Below, piece after piece: positions 7,374-13,772 of a stretch of DNA of 32,857 nucleotides. The translations under genes were made by a program, and so were the position numbers. Within the stretch, counting starts at the first letter, position 1. The number at the start of each line of letters is the position of its first letter. This DNA comes from Silicimonas sp. (GTDB lineage: Bacteria > Pseudomonadota > Alphaproteobacteria > Rhodobacterales > Rhodobacteraceae): NCBI GenBank assembly GCA_022826205.1, contig JAJDVJ010000044.1, positions 1 to 32,857 on the forward strand. The letters run 5' to 3'. The notes beneath the pieces are model-generated. The model searched no databases. It had not been told where the DNA came from and saw only the letters and a program-made list of their open reading frames with translations.

Positions 7374-8171
7374 ATGAGGAGACTGATTCCATTCGTCAAA
7401 TCCCCGCCTGTCGTGTCCGTGCTCAAGCTTCACGGCGTAATTGCCGCGCGAACACGTGGCACGCTCAATGACGCGAGCCTGGCGGGTCTGGTCGAAAAGG
7501 CGTTCACAAAGGGCAAGCCTGCCGCCGTGGCGCTTTCCGTCAATTCGCCCGGGGGAAGTCCGGCGCAATCGTCACTGATTTCGGCGCGCATTCGGCGACT
7601 TGCCGAAGAGAAGGGCGTCAAGGTCTACGCCTTTGTCGAGGACGTAGCGGCTTCGGGCGGATATTACCTTGCCAGTGCGGCGGACGAAATCTGGGTGGAT
7701 CGGCATTCGATCGTTGGATCGATCGGGGTCATTTCAGCGGGCTTCGGCCTGAAGGACTTCATCGAGCGTCACGGAATCGAGCGTCGCGTCTATACTGCCG
7801 GTGCGACGAAGAGCATGCTGGACTCGTTCCAGGCAGAGAAGCCGGAAGACGTCAAGCGTTTGAAAGTGCTGCAGGAGCACATTCATGCCGGCTTCATCGA
7901 CCATGTGAAGTCCCGCAGGGGCGCGCGTCTGAACGAGGACGAGGATCTCTTCAACGGAGACATCTGGGTGGGTTCGGCGTCCCTTTCCACGGGCCTTGTC
8001 GACGGGGTCGGGCATCTCGTGCCCAAGATGAAGGAGGTCTTCGGCGAAAAGGTCGTACTCAGGCGTTACGAGAAGCGTCGCCCGTTTCTTAACCGGTTCG
8101 GCGTGGCACTTGCAGCCGACGCGATGTCCGAGATCGAGGATCGTCTGGCTTTCCGGCGTTTCGGGGTCTGA
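7374..8171 (+). CDS. S49 family serine peptidase (SppA/SohB-like)
   Basis: A 265-aa protease of the signal-peptide-peptidase A clan. The nucleophile is in VAASGGYYLASAADEIW (S94) and the general-base lysine is K146 in GATKSMLDSF; the ClpP/crotonase-like core motifs SVNSPGGSP and IVGSIGVI are also present. Members degrade leftover signal peptides or membrane-associated fragments. This copy has no N-terminal membrane segment (it starts MRRLIPFVKSPP), so it is probably soluble or peripheral. ATG 7374 is preferred; ATG 7365 is also in frame (3 more codons), but it lies inside the putative -10 box. It heads an apparent operon with the 55-aa protein, the Ca/Na antiporter and an SDR; the next start is 4 nt after its stop. 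Confidence 0.88.
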   Translation: MRRLIPFVKSPPVVSVLKLHGVIAARTRGTLNDASLAGLVEKAFTKGKPAAVALSVNSPGGSPAQSSLISARIRRLAEEKGVKVYAFVEDVAASGGYYLASAADEIWVDRHSIVGSIGVISAGFGLKDFIERHGIERRVYTAGATKSMLDSFQAEKPEDVKRLKVLQEHIHAGFIDHVKSRRGARLNEDEDLFNGDIWVGSASLSTGLVDGVGHLVPKMKEVFGEKVVLRRYEKRRPFLNRFGVALAADAMSEIEDRLAFRRFGV

Positions 8172-8175
8172 GCCC

Positions 8176-8343
8176 ATGATGCTGAAGATCGTCACGATCT
8201 TTCTGATCTTCGTTGCCTTGCTTGCGATATTTGGGAAGCTCCGCCTTTTGTTGCCACGCAACATGAGAGGACTTGCGCAAAAATGCGCTGGTTGCGGGCG
8301 ATACAGGATCGGCAAGGGACCATGTCCCTGCGGCAGGGCCTGA
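8176..8343 (+). CDS. Small membrane protein with C-terminal CxxC/CxC motif (55 aa)
   Basis: A hydrophobic helix (LKIVTIFLIFVALLAIFG, about residues 3-20) is followed by basic residues and a cysteine-rich tail, CAGCGRYRIGKGPCPCG. The spacing C-x2-C-x9-C-x-C would suit a small zinc ribbon facing the cytoplasm. It starts 4 nt after the S49 peptidase stop, within the same presumed operon. The next gene begins 3 nt after its stop in the same reading frame. I do not know a named family; the compact fit between two good genes argues that it is real. Confidence 0.7.
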   Translation: MMLKIVTIFLIFVALLAIFGKLRLLLPRNMRGLAQKCAGCGRYRIGKGPCPCGRA

Positions 8344-8346
8344 CGC

Positions 8347-9291
8347 TTGGTATGGATCGCTGGTGCGGCCGGCCTGGCAATCCTGCTTCTGGCAGGCGAC
8401 CTTCTGGTGCGTGGCGCCGTTGGCGCCGCGCCGCGCCTTGGGATCCCGGCATTCGTCGTTAGCCTGACTGTCGTCGCCCTCGGGACGTCTGCCCCGGAAC
8501 TGCTGTTGTCGATTCAGGCGGTGCTCGGTGGCGCGCCAGGTCTCGCGCTCGGCAATGTTGTCGGTTCAAACACCGCGAACGTGCTTTTGGTTCTGGGCGT
8601 GCCCGCTTTGATTTCGCGGCTGCGGACCAAGGACACCGACTGCCGAAAGAGCTATGTGACCATGCTTGGCGTGAGCGCCGTGTTCTTCCTGCTTTGCGTG
8701 ATCGGGCCACTCAACTGGGTCCATGCCGTCATACTCCTCGTGATTCTGGTCCTGGTCGTGTCCGATCAGATTCGGCATGCCGCCAGTCATCGTCGAATGG
8801 CAGGCATTCAGCCGGTTGAAACGCCCGAGCCGAAGATGCGGCTGCAGACCATTTCGCTCTTCCTGGTGCTCGGCATTGCCTGCCTTCCTTTGGGTGCCGG
8901 GCTGCTTGTCGATGCAGCGGTGGAGATGGCGGGCATCTTCGGCGTGTCGGACAGCGCAATTGGCCTGACCATTGTGGCCATTGGCACATCGTTGCCCGAA
9001 CTTGCCACTACGACCATGGCGGCCGTTCGCAGAAACGCGGACGTGGCACTGGGCAACGTCATCGGTTCGAACCTGTTCAACCTTCTGCTGATTGCCGGGG
9101 GAGCGGCGCTGTTCGGCGCGATGCCGGTGCCGAGAGAGTTTCTGGTCTTTGACCTATGGTGCATGCTTGGCGCTTCGGTGCTGCTCGCTCCGTTCGTGTT
9201 CTTTCGCAAGTGGGAGTTGACGCGCCGTTTCGGTGTGCTGTTCACGGTTCTATATGTCGTATACGTGATACTGGTGGTGCAGCACGGATGA
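8347..9291 (+). CDS. Calcium/sodium antiporter (CaCA family, YrbG-like)
   Basis: A 314-aa inner-membrane K+-independent Na+/Ca2+ exchanger-type protein with about ten hydrophobic segments. The two inverted alpha-repeats carry the signatures VSLTVVALGTSAPELLLS with ALGNVVGSNTANVLLVLG (residues about 35-85), and IGLTIVAIGTSLPELATT with ALGNVIGSNLFNLLLIAG (about 200-250). These hold the acidic ion-binding glutamates. The start is TTG 8347, the only start that keeps the first hydrophobic segment; an in-frame stop (the end of the previous gene) lies just before it. The stop overlaps the next ATG (ATGA at 9288). It likely exports Ca2+ or exchanges it for Na+. Confidence 0.92.
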   Translation: MVWIAGAAGLAILLLAGDLLVRGAVGAAPRLGIPAFVVSLTVVALGTSAPELLLSIQAVLGGAPGLALGNVVGSNTANVLLVLGVPALISRLRTKDTDCRKSYVTMLGVSAVFFLLCVIGPLNWVHAVILLVILVLVVSDQIRHAASHRRMAGIQPVETPEPKMRLQTISLFLVLGIACLPLGAGLLVDAAVEMAGIFGVSDSAIGLTIVAIGTSLPELATTTMAAVRRNADVALGNVIGSNLFNLLLIAGGAALFGAMPVPREFLVFDLWCMLGASVLLAPFVFFRKWELTRRFGVLFTVLYVVYVILVVQHG

Positions 9292-10073
9292 ATGGTCAAG
9301 CACTCGTGACGGGCGCGGGCAGGCGCCTTGGGCGTGCGACGGCGCTCTACCTCGCTAGGCGCGGGCTGGATGTTGTCGTGCATTGCCACAAATCCCGGGA
9401 CGAAGCCGACGCAGTCGCGGCCGCGGCACGCGATCTGGACGTGAAGTCCGTGGTTCTGGTGGCCGATCTGACCGTCGAGGAGGAAATGCAGGCCTTGGTT
9501 CCGAAAGCTGTCGAGGCTCTCGGTGGTCCGTTGACCGTGCTCGTCAATTCCGCATCGATTTTCGAGCACGACACGATTCACACCTGCACGCGCGAGAGTT
9601 GGGACAGGCATATCGAGTCGAATCTCCGGGCTCCGTTCGTCCTTACGCAGAAGTTTGCCGAACAGGCTCCGGAACCGGAAACTGGCGGCGAATGGAACGA
9701 ACTCACGGCCCGGGCGCTGATCGTCAACGTCATTGATCAGCGCGTGAGGAAGCTCACGCCGCATTTCGCGTCCTACACGATCGCCAAGTCCGCCCTTTGG
9801 ACGTTGACCCGGACATCGGCGCAGGCGTTGGCACCCGCCGTCCGCGTTAACGCGATCGGGCCGGGGCCGACCCTGCAAGGGGCGCGCCAATCACGCGAGC
9901 ACTACGCGAACCAGCGCCGGAGCACCATCCTGAACAGGGGGAGCGATGCCACGGACGTGACTGGAGCCCTTGGATATTTTCTGGATGCGCCGAGCGTGAC
10001 GGGACAGCTTCTCTGCCCCGACGGCGGCCAGCATCTGGCTTGGGAAACGCCCGATATGCGGGGCACGAAATGA
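9288..10073 (+). CDS. SDR family oxidoreductase (FolM/pteridine-reductase-like)
   Basis: A 261-aa short-chain dehydrogenase/reductase. The cofactor loop is TGAGRRLGRA; the arginines in this TGxxxRxGR form are typical of NADPH-using pteridine reductases and FolM. NSAS replaces the usual NNAG, and the active site YTIAK (YxxxK) lies near residue 163. The 4-bp overlap with the antiporter gene (ATGA) fixes the start at 9288 and argues for translational coupling. It lies upstream of uvrC-pgsA-moaD-moaE, an order I recall from Rhodobacterales. A role in tetrahydropterin or folate reduction is an inference from the motif; the true substrate is not known. Confidence 0.82.
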   Translation: MNGQALVTGAGRRLGRATALYLARRGLDVVVHCHKSRDEADAVAAAARDLDVKSVVLVADLTVEEEMQALVPKAVEALGGPLTVLVNSASIFEHDTIHTCTRESWDRHIESNLRAPFVLTQKFAEQAPEPETGGEWNELTARALIVNVIDQRVRKLTPHFASYTIAKSALWTLTRTSAQALAPAVRVNAIGPGPTLQGARQSREHYANQRRSTILNRGSDATDVTGALGYFLDAPSVTGQLLCPDGGQHLAWETPDMRGTK

Positions 10074-10139
10074 CCGGAGACTGGCCGAACCTGACGTGAG
10101 TTGTGCACCGCAACGACGGGCCGTCACGGAGATGTTACA

Positions 10140-10260
10140 GAATCTTCAATGTTATCAATGTTTTGATGAGTGGATAAAAAATATCTTTTGAAATCAAGAC
10201 ATTGCAGAATCGCCCAAAAATTGGGCATTTTCGCGAAGGGTGCTGAAATCAAGGAGAAAT
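10140..10260 (+). promoter_or_regulatory. AT-rich upstream region of uvrC with candidate promoter
   Basis: This stretch is much richer in A/T than its surroundings. TTATCA (10152-10157), a 17-bp spacer and TAAAAA (10175-10180) form a possible sigma-70 promoter. An inverted repeat, ATCAA-N4-TTGAT, spans 10154-10167, and AGTGGATAA (10169-10177) is one mismatch from a DnaA box. A hairpin GCCCAA-AAA-TTGGGC lies at 10212-10226. I see no alphaproteobacterial LexA box (GAAC-N7-GAAC or GTTC-N7-GTTC). Confidence 0.4.
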
Positions 10261-10358
10261 CCTCGACCGTCGCCAGTTTTCCGCAAAGATATCCCCAGCT
10301 TTCGTGGACAGCTTTCTTCTTGCTTCGAATTTCAACTTGTGCTGCGTGTCCGGAAGCC

Positions 10359-12227
10359 ATGGGTGAAGGATCGAGACCATTGCCCGTTCGAGGGCACTCA
10401 GTCATCAAGGCCAGCCTGAAGACGCTTGATGCGAGCCCAGGAGTCTACCGGATGCTCGACGAAAAGGGTTCCGTGCTCTACGTGGGCAAGGCGCGGAACC
10501 TGAAGGCGCGGGTGTCGTCCTATGCTCGGCCAAGCGGGCATTCGCCCCGGATCATGCGGATGATCCGGGAGACGGCGTCGATGATGTTCCTGACGACTCG
10601 GACCGAGACAGAGGCGCTCCTGCTCGAGCAAAATCTCATCAAGCAGCTCAAGCCGCGCTACAACGTGCTGCTTCGGGACGACAAGTCGTTTCCGAACATT
10701 CTCCTGACCAAGGATCATGCCTTTCCGCAGATCAAGAAGCACAGGGGCGCACGGAAAGAGAAGGGCGACTACTACGGGCCTTTCGCAAGCGCCGGAGCCG
10801 TGAACCGTACGATCAACCAGCTGCAGAAGGTCTTCCTGTTGAGGAATTGCTCGGATGCCACCTTCGACAGTCGCACAAGACCTTGCCTGCTCTACCAGAT
10901 CAAGCGCTGCAGCGGGCCCTGCGTGGGCAAGGTCACAGCAAGGGAATACTCCGGCCTGGTTCAGGATGCCGAGCGTTTCCTGCAGGGCCGCACAACCATG
11001 GTCCAGGCACGTCTCGCGGAAGAGATGCAGACCGCTTCGGAGTCGCTTGAATTCGAGACGGCCGCCGCCCTCCGTGACCGGCTGAAGGCTCTCACGTTCG
11101 TGCAGGGCAGCCAAGCCGTGAACCCGGCAAGCGTGATCGAGGCGGATGTCATCGCGCTTCATGTCGAAGGCGGACAGGCTTGCGTTCAGGTCTTCTTCAT
11201 TCGCGCCAACCAGAACTGGGGCAACAGCGACTTCTATCCACGCACCGGATCCGGAGCCGAGGCGGCAGAGATCATGCAGGCATTTGTCGGCCAGTTCTAT
11301 GACAAGAAGGAACCTCCACGCCTGATCCTGCTTTCCGACGGCATTGAGGATGCTGACCTCATGGCAGCCGCGTTGTCGGAAAAGTCGGGTCGAAGGGTCA
11401 TGATTTCCGTCCCGCAACGCGGCGAGAAGAAGGAACTCGTCGCTGGCGCGTTGAGGAACGCCCGCGAGAGCCTGGCACGCAAGATGTCCGAATCCGCCAC
11501 TCAGGCGAAGCTGCTGAGAGATCTCGCGAAAGCCTTTGAACTCGATGTCGATCTGCAGCGCATCGAGGTCTACGACAACAGCCACATTCAGGGTGCACAT
11601 GCAGTCGGCAGCATGATCGTCGCAGGCAAGGAGGGGTTCCTTCGGAGCCAGTTTCGCAAGTTCAACATCAAGGATTCCGAACTGGCGCCAGGTGATGACT
11701 TCGCGATGATGCGCGAAGTGCTGACCCGTCGCTTCAAGCGGCTTCTCAAGGAAGATTCCGACCGGGAGACGGATGCTTGGCCGGATCTGCTCCTGATTGA
11801 CGGAGGCGACGGGCAGGTGAGCGCGGTTCACGATGTCCTCACGGAGCTTGGCGTCGACGACATGCCCGTGGTGGGTGTCGCAAAGGGCGTCGACCGCAAT
11901 GCGGGCAAGGAAGAGTTCCATCGCAAGGGCGCGCGACCGTTCGCAATGAAACGCGGTGATCCCGTACTCTACTTCGTGCAGCGCATGCGCGACGAGGCGC
12001 ACCGTTTTGCCATCGGTGCACACCGGCAGAAGCGCTCAAGGGCAATCGGGGCGACGCCTCTGGATGACGTGCCAGGCGTGGGCGCCGTCAGGAAACGCGC
12101 CCTTTTGGCGCATTTTGGTTCGGCCAAGGCGGTGAGCCGTGCGGGACTGGCGGACCTAAAGGCTGTCGAAGGCATTTCGGCAAGAACGGCCGAGACCATC
12201 TACGACTTCTTTCACGAACGGGGCTAA
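10359..12227 (+). CDS. uvrC: UvrABC system protein C (excinuclease subunit)
   Basis: UvrC makes both incisions around bulky DNA lesions after UvrB loading in nucleotide excision repair. The domains appear in order: GIY-YIG nuclease at the N-terminus (PGVYRML...VLYVGKARNLKAR, residues 28-50) for the 3' cut; a Cys-containing linker; a UVR helical hairpin (SLEFETAAALRDRLKAL) that binds UvrB; an RNase H-like endonuclease (IEVYDNSHIQG; LLIDGGDGQ) for the 5' cut; and a C-terminal tandem helix-hairpin-helix (DVPGVGAVRKRALL, VEGISARTAETIY). ATG 10359 gives 622 aa, the usual family size; the frame is open back to 10170, but that would add 63 residues encoded by the AT-rich promoter region. It stands before pgsA with a 90-bp gap. 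Confidence 0.95.
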   Translation: MGEGSRPLPVRGHSVIKASLKTLDASPGVYRMLDEKGSVLYVGKARNLKARVSSYARPSGHSPRIMRMIRETASMMFLTTRTETEALLLEQNLIKQLKPRYNVLLRDDKSFPNILLTKDHAFPQIKKHRGARKEKGDYYGPFASAGAVNRTINQLQKVFLLRNCSDATFDSRTRPCLLYQIKRCSGPCVGKVTAREYSGLVQDAERFLQGRTTMVQARLAEEMQTASESLEFETAAALRDRLKALTFVQGSQAVNPASVIEADVIALHVEGGQACVQVFFIRANQNWGNSDFYPRTGSGAEAAEIMQAFVGQFYDKKEPPRLILLSDGIEDADLMAAALSEKSGRRVMISVPQRGEKKELVAGALRNARESLARKMSESATQAKLLRDLAKAFELDVDLQRIEVYDNSHIQGAHAVGSMIVAGKEGFLRSQFRKFNIKDSELAPGDDFAMMREVLTRRFKRLLKEDSDRETDAWPDLLLIDGGDGQVSAVHDVLTELGVDDMPVVGVAKGVDRNAGKEEFHRKGARPFAMKRGDPVLYFVQRMRDEAHRFAIGAHRQKRSRAIGATPLDDVPGVGAVRKRALLAHFGSAKAVSRAGLADLKAVEGISARTAETIYDFFHERG

Positions 12228-12282
12228 AGCGCCGCAAACCGCGATGGGACGCGCGTCTGCCCAGCGGTTGCGATGCGGGCAC

Positions 12283-12311
12283 TTCCCAATTGTGCGCCTT
12301 GGGACTAAGTC
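12283..12311 (+). promoter_or_regulatory. Candidate promoter of pgsA-moaD-moaE
   Basis: TTCCCA (12283-12288), a 17-bp spacer and TAAGTC (12306-12311) end 6 nt before ATG 12318, the same geometry as at the S49 peptidase and hrpB genes. The boxes are weak matches, so the call rests mainly on spacing. Confidence 0.3.
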
Positions 12312-12317
12312 TTGAAC

Positions 12318-12941
12318 ATGACCTTTACGATCCCGAACGTACTGACGATGCTGCGGCTTTTGGCGGCCCCAGGCGTTGGCGTGATGTTCCTGTATTTTGC
12401 GCGTCCATGGGCGGACTGGCTTGCGTTCTTTCTTTTCGTGGGCGCTGCCGTCACAGATTTCATTGACGGCTACCTTGCACGGCGCTGGAAGCAGGAAACC
12501 AGATTCGGATCCATGCTCGACCCGATTGCCGACAAGGCCATGGTCGTTATCGCGCTTCTGGTGATCACCGCGCAGTCGGGCCTAAGTTCCTGGATCCTGC
12601 TGCCTGCAACCGCGATCGTGTTCCGGGAGATTTTCGTTTCGGGGCTGCGGGAGTTTCTTGGCGACGCGGCCGGGGCGCTCACTGTCACATGGGTCGCAAA
12701 GCTGAAGACGGCAGCACAGATGATCGCCATTGCAGTTCTTTTCGCTTCGGGGGCATTCTCTCACATGTTCGAAGGCGGCGCCGGAGGTTACGCGCCACAG
12801 GTAGAGGAACTCGTCCGGATCGCCGCGGATGGCGCGTGGTGGGTCGGTGTGGCACTGCTCTGGGTCGCGGCAGTACTGACTCTCGTTTCGGGAATTGACT
12901 ATTTCCGCAAGGGGCTGCCCTACCTGAGGGACGGACAATGA
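12318..12941 (+). CDS. pgsA: CDP-diacylglycerol-glycerol-3-phosphate 3-phosphatidyltransferase
   Basis: This inner-membrane enzyme joins CDP-diacylglycerol and glycerol-3-phosphate to form phosphatidylglycerophosphate, the precursor of phosphatidylglycerol and cardiolipin. The CDP-alcohol phosphotransferase signature D-x2-DG-x2-AR-x8-G-x3-D-x3-D is complete at D47, D50, G51, A54, R55, G64, D68 and D72. Hydrophobic helices flank it and continue to the C-terminus, giving 207 aa. I start at ATG 12318 (MTFTIPNVLT, which matches the usual MTW(T/N)LPN type of start); TTG 12312 would add two residues. moaD overlaps its stop by 4 bp, an odd functional pairing that I recall as conserved in Rhodobacterales. 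Confidence 0.93.
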   Translation: MTFTIPNVLTMLRLLAAPGVGVMFLYFARPWADWLAFFLFVGAAVTDFIDGYLARRWKQETRFGSMLDPIADKAMVVIALLVITAQSGLSSWILLPATAIVFREIFVSGLREFLGDAAGALTVTWVAKLKTAAQMIAIAVLFASGAFSHMFEGGAGGYAPQVEELVRIAADGAWWVGVALLWVAAVLTLVSGIDYFRKGLPYLRDGQ

Positions 12942-13186
12942 TCGAAGTGCTCTACTTCGCCTGGCTTCGAGAACGCGTCGGAGAGCGTTCGGAGATGATC
13001 GAAACCGGCGCCGCTACCGTTGCGGAACTGGTGGAGGAACTCCGGACACGGAGCGAGGCGCATGCATTGGCCTTTTCCGACATGACTTCGGTTCGCGTGG
13101 CGATTGATCAGGACTTGGCAGACATGAATGCGTCGCTTGCCGGAGTGCGCGAAGTGGCGTTCTTTCCGCCGATGACGGGCGGATGA
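12938..13186 (+). CDS. moaD: Molybdopterin synthase sulfur carrier subunit MoaD
   Basis: An 82-aa ubiquitin-like protein whose C-terminal Gly-Gly (FFPPMTGG) is thiocarboxylated and donates sulfur in the conversion of cPMP to molybdopterin. The length and the FFPPxTGG ending are diagnostic. It starts inside the pgsA stop (ATGA) and its own stop overlaps the moaE start, so the three genes are translationally coupled. Confidence 0.93.
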   Translation: MIEVLYFAWLRERVGERSEMIETGAATVAELVEELRTRSEAHALAFSDMTSVRVAIDQDLADMNASLAGVREVAFFPPMTGG

Positions 13187-13623
13187 CCGTCAGCATCCAG
13201 TCATCTCCCTTTGACATGGGCGCAGAAGTCCGGAGCTTTGCTGAATCGGTTTCTGGCGCCGGTGCCATCGTGACTTTTTCGGGCCTTGTGCGAGATGATG
13301 ACGGAAAGCTCACGGCCATGGAAATCGAGCACTATCCTGCCATGACCGAAAGCGCCGTGGAGGCGATTCGCGTGGAGGCAATGGAACGTTGGTCGCTCCT
13401 AGGGGCCGTCATCATTCACCGCTACGGCCGGCTTGAGCCCGGCGAACAGATCATGATGGTTGCCACGGCCGCGCGCCATCGTTCTGACGCCTTCATGGCG
13501 GCGGAGTTCCTGATGGACTACCTGAAGTCCCGCGCGCCATTCTGGAAGAAGGAAATCGGCCCAGATGGAGAGAATTGGGTAGCGGCCAGAGACGAGGACG
13601 AAGACGCGCTTTCGCGGTGGTGA
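13183..13623 (+). CDS. moaE: Molybdopterin synthase catalytic subunit MoaE
   Basis: A 146-aa partner of MoaD in the heterotetrameric molybdopterin synthase. The MoaE fold is recognised by GAIVTFSGLVRD, the substrate-contact segment RYGRLEPGEQIMMVATAARHR, and APFWKKE with the two lysines that take part in sulfur transfer. It overlaps moaD by 4 bp. The enzyme would feed the molybdenum cofactor that the XdhC-type system at 21-23 kb helps to insert into a molybdo-hydroxylase. Confidence 0.93.
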   Translation: MTVSIQSSPFDMGAEVRSFAESVSGAGAIVTFSGLVRDDDGKLTAMEIEHYPAMTESAVEAIRVEAMERWSLLGAVIIHRYGRLEPGEQIMMVATAARHRSDAFMAAEFLMDYLKSRAPFWKKEIGPDGENWVAARDEDEDALSRW

Positions 13624-13737
13624 ATGGAGCTGCGGGACTTGGGATGCCGCTGGAGTGAGGATGTGCCTCGACCAACGCGAATGGGACGGCTAGCGCTGCG
13701 CATGAGCCCGCGTGCACCCGCGACCCTCTGACAGGCG

Positions 13738-13766
13738 TTTCAAATCCGGAATCGCTTCGCTACTCC
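13738..13766 (+). promoter_or_regulatory. Candidate promoter of hrpB
   Basis: TTTCAA (13738-13743), a 17-bp spacer and TACTCC (13761-13766) end 6 nt before ATG 13773. There is no Shine-Dalgarno sequence in the gap, so a leaderless transcript is plausible. Confidence 0.35.
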
Positions 13767-13772
13767 TTCCTC

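Noticed and set aside
10154-10167. ATCAA-N4-TTGAT as an FNR box
   Set aside because: The half-sites are in the opposite order to the TTGAT-N4-ATCAA consensus, so it is only a generic dyad.
10398-12023. 541-aa minus-strand open frame
   Set aside because: Antisense to uvrC, whose domains are all recognisable; no family signature in the minus frame.
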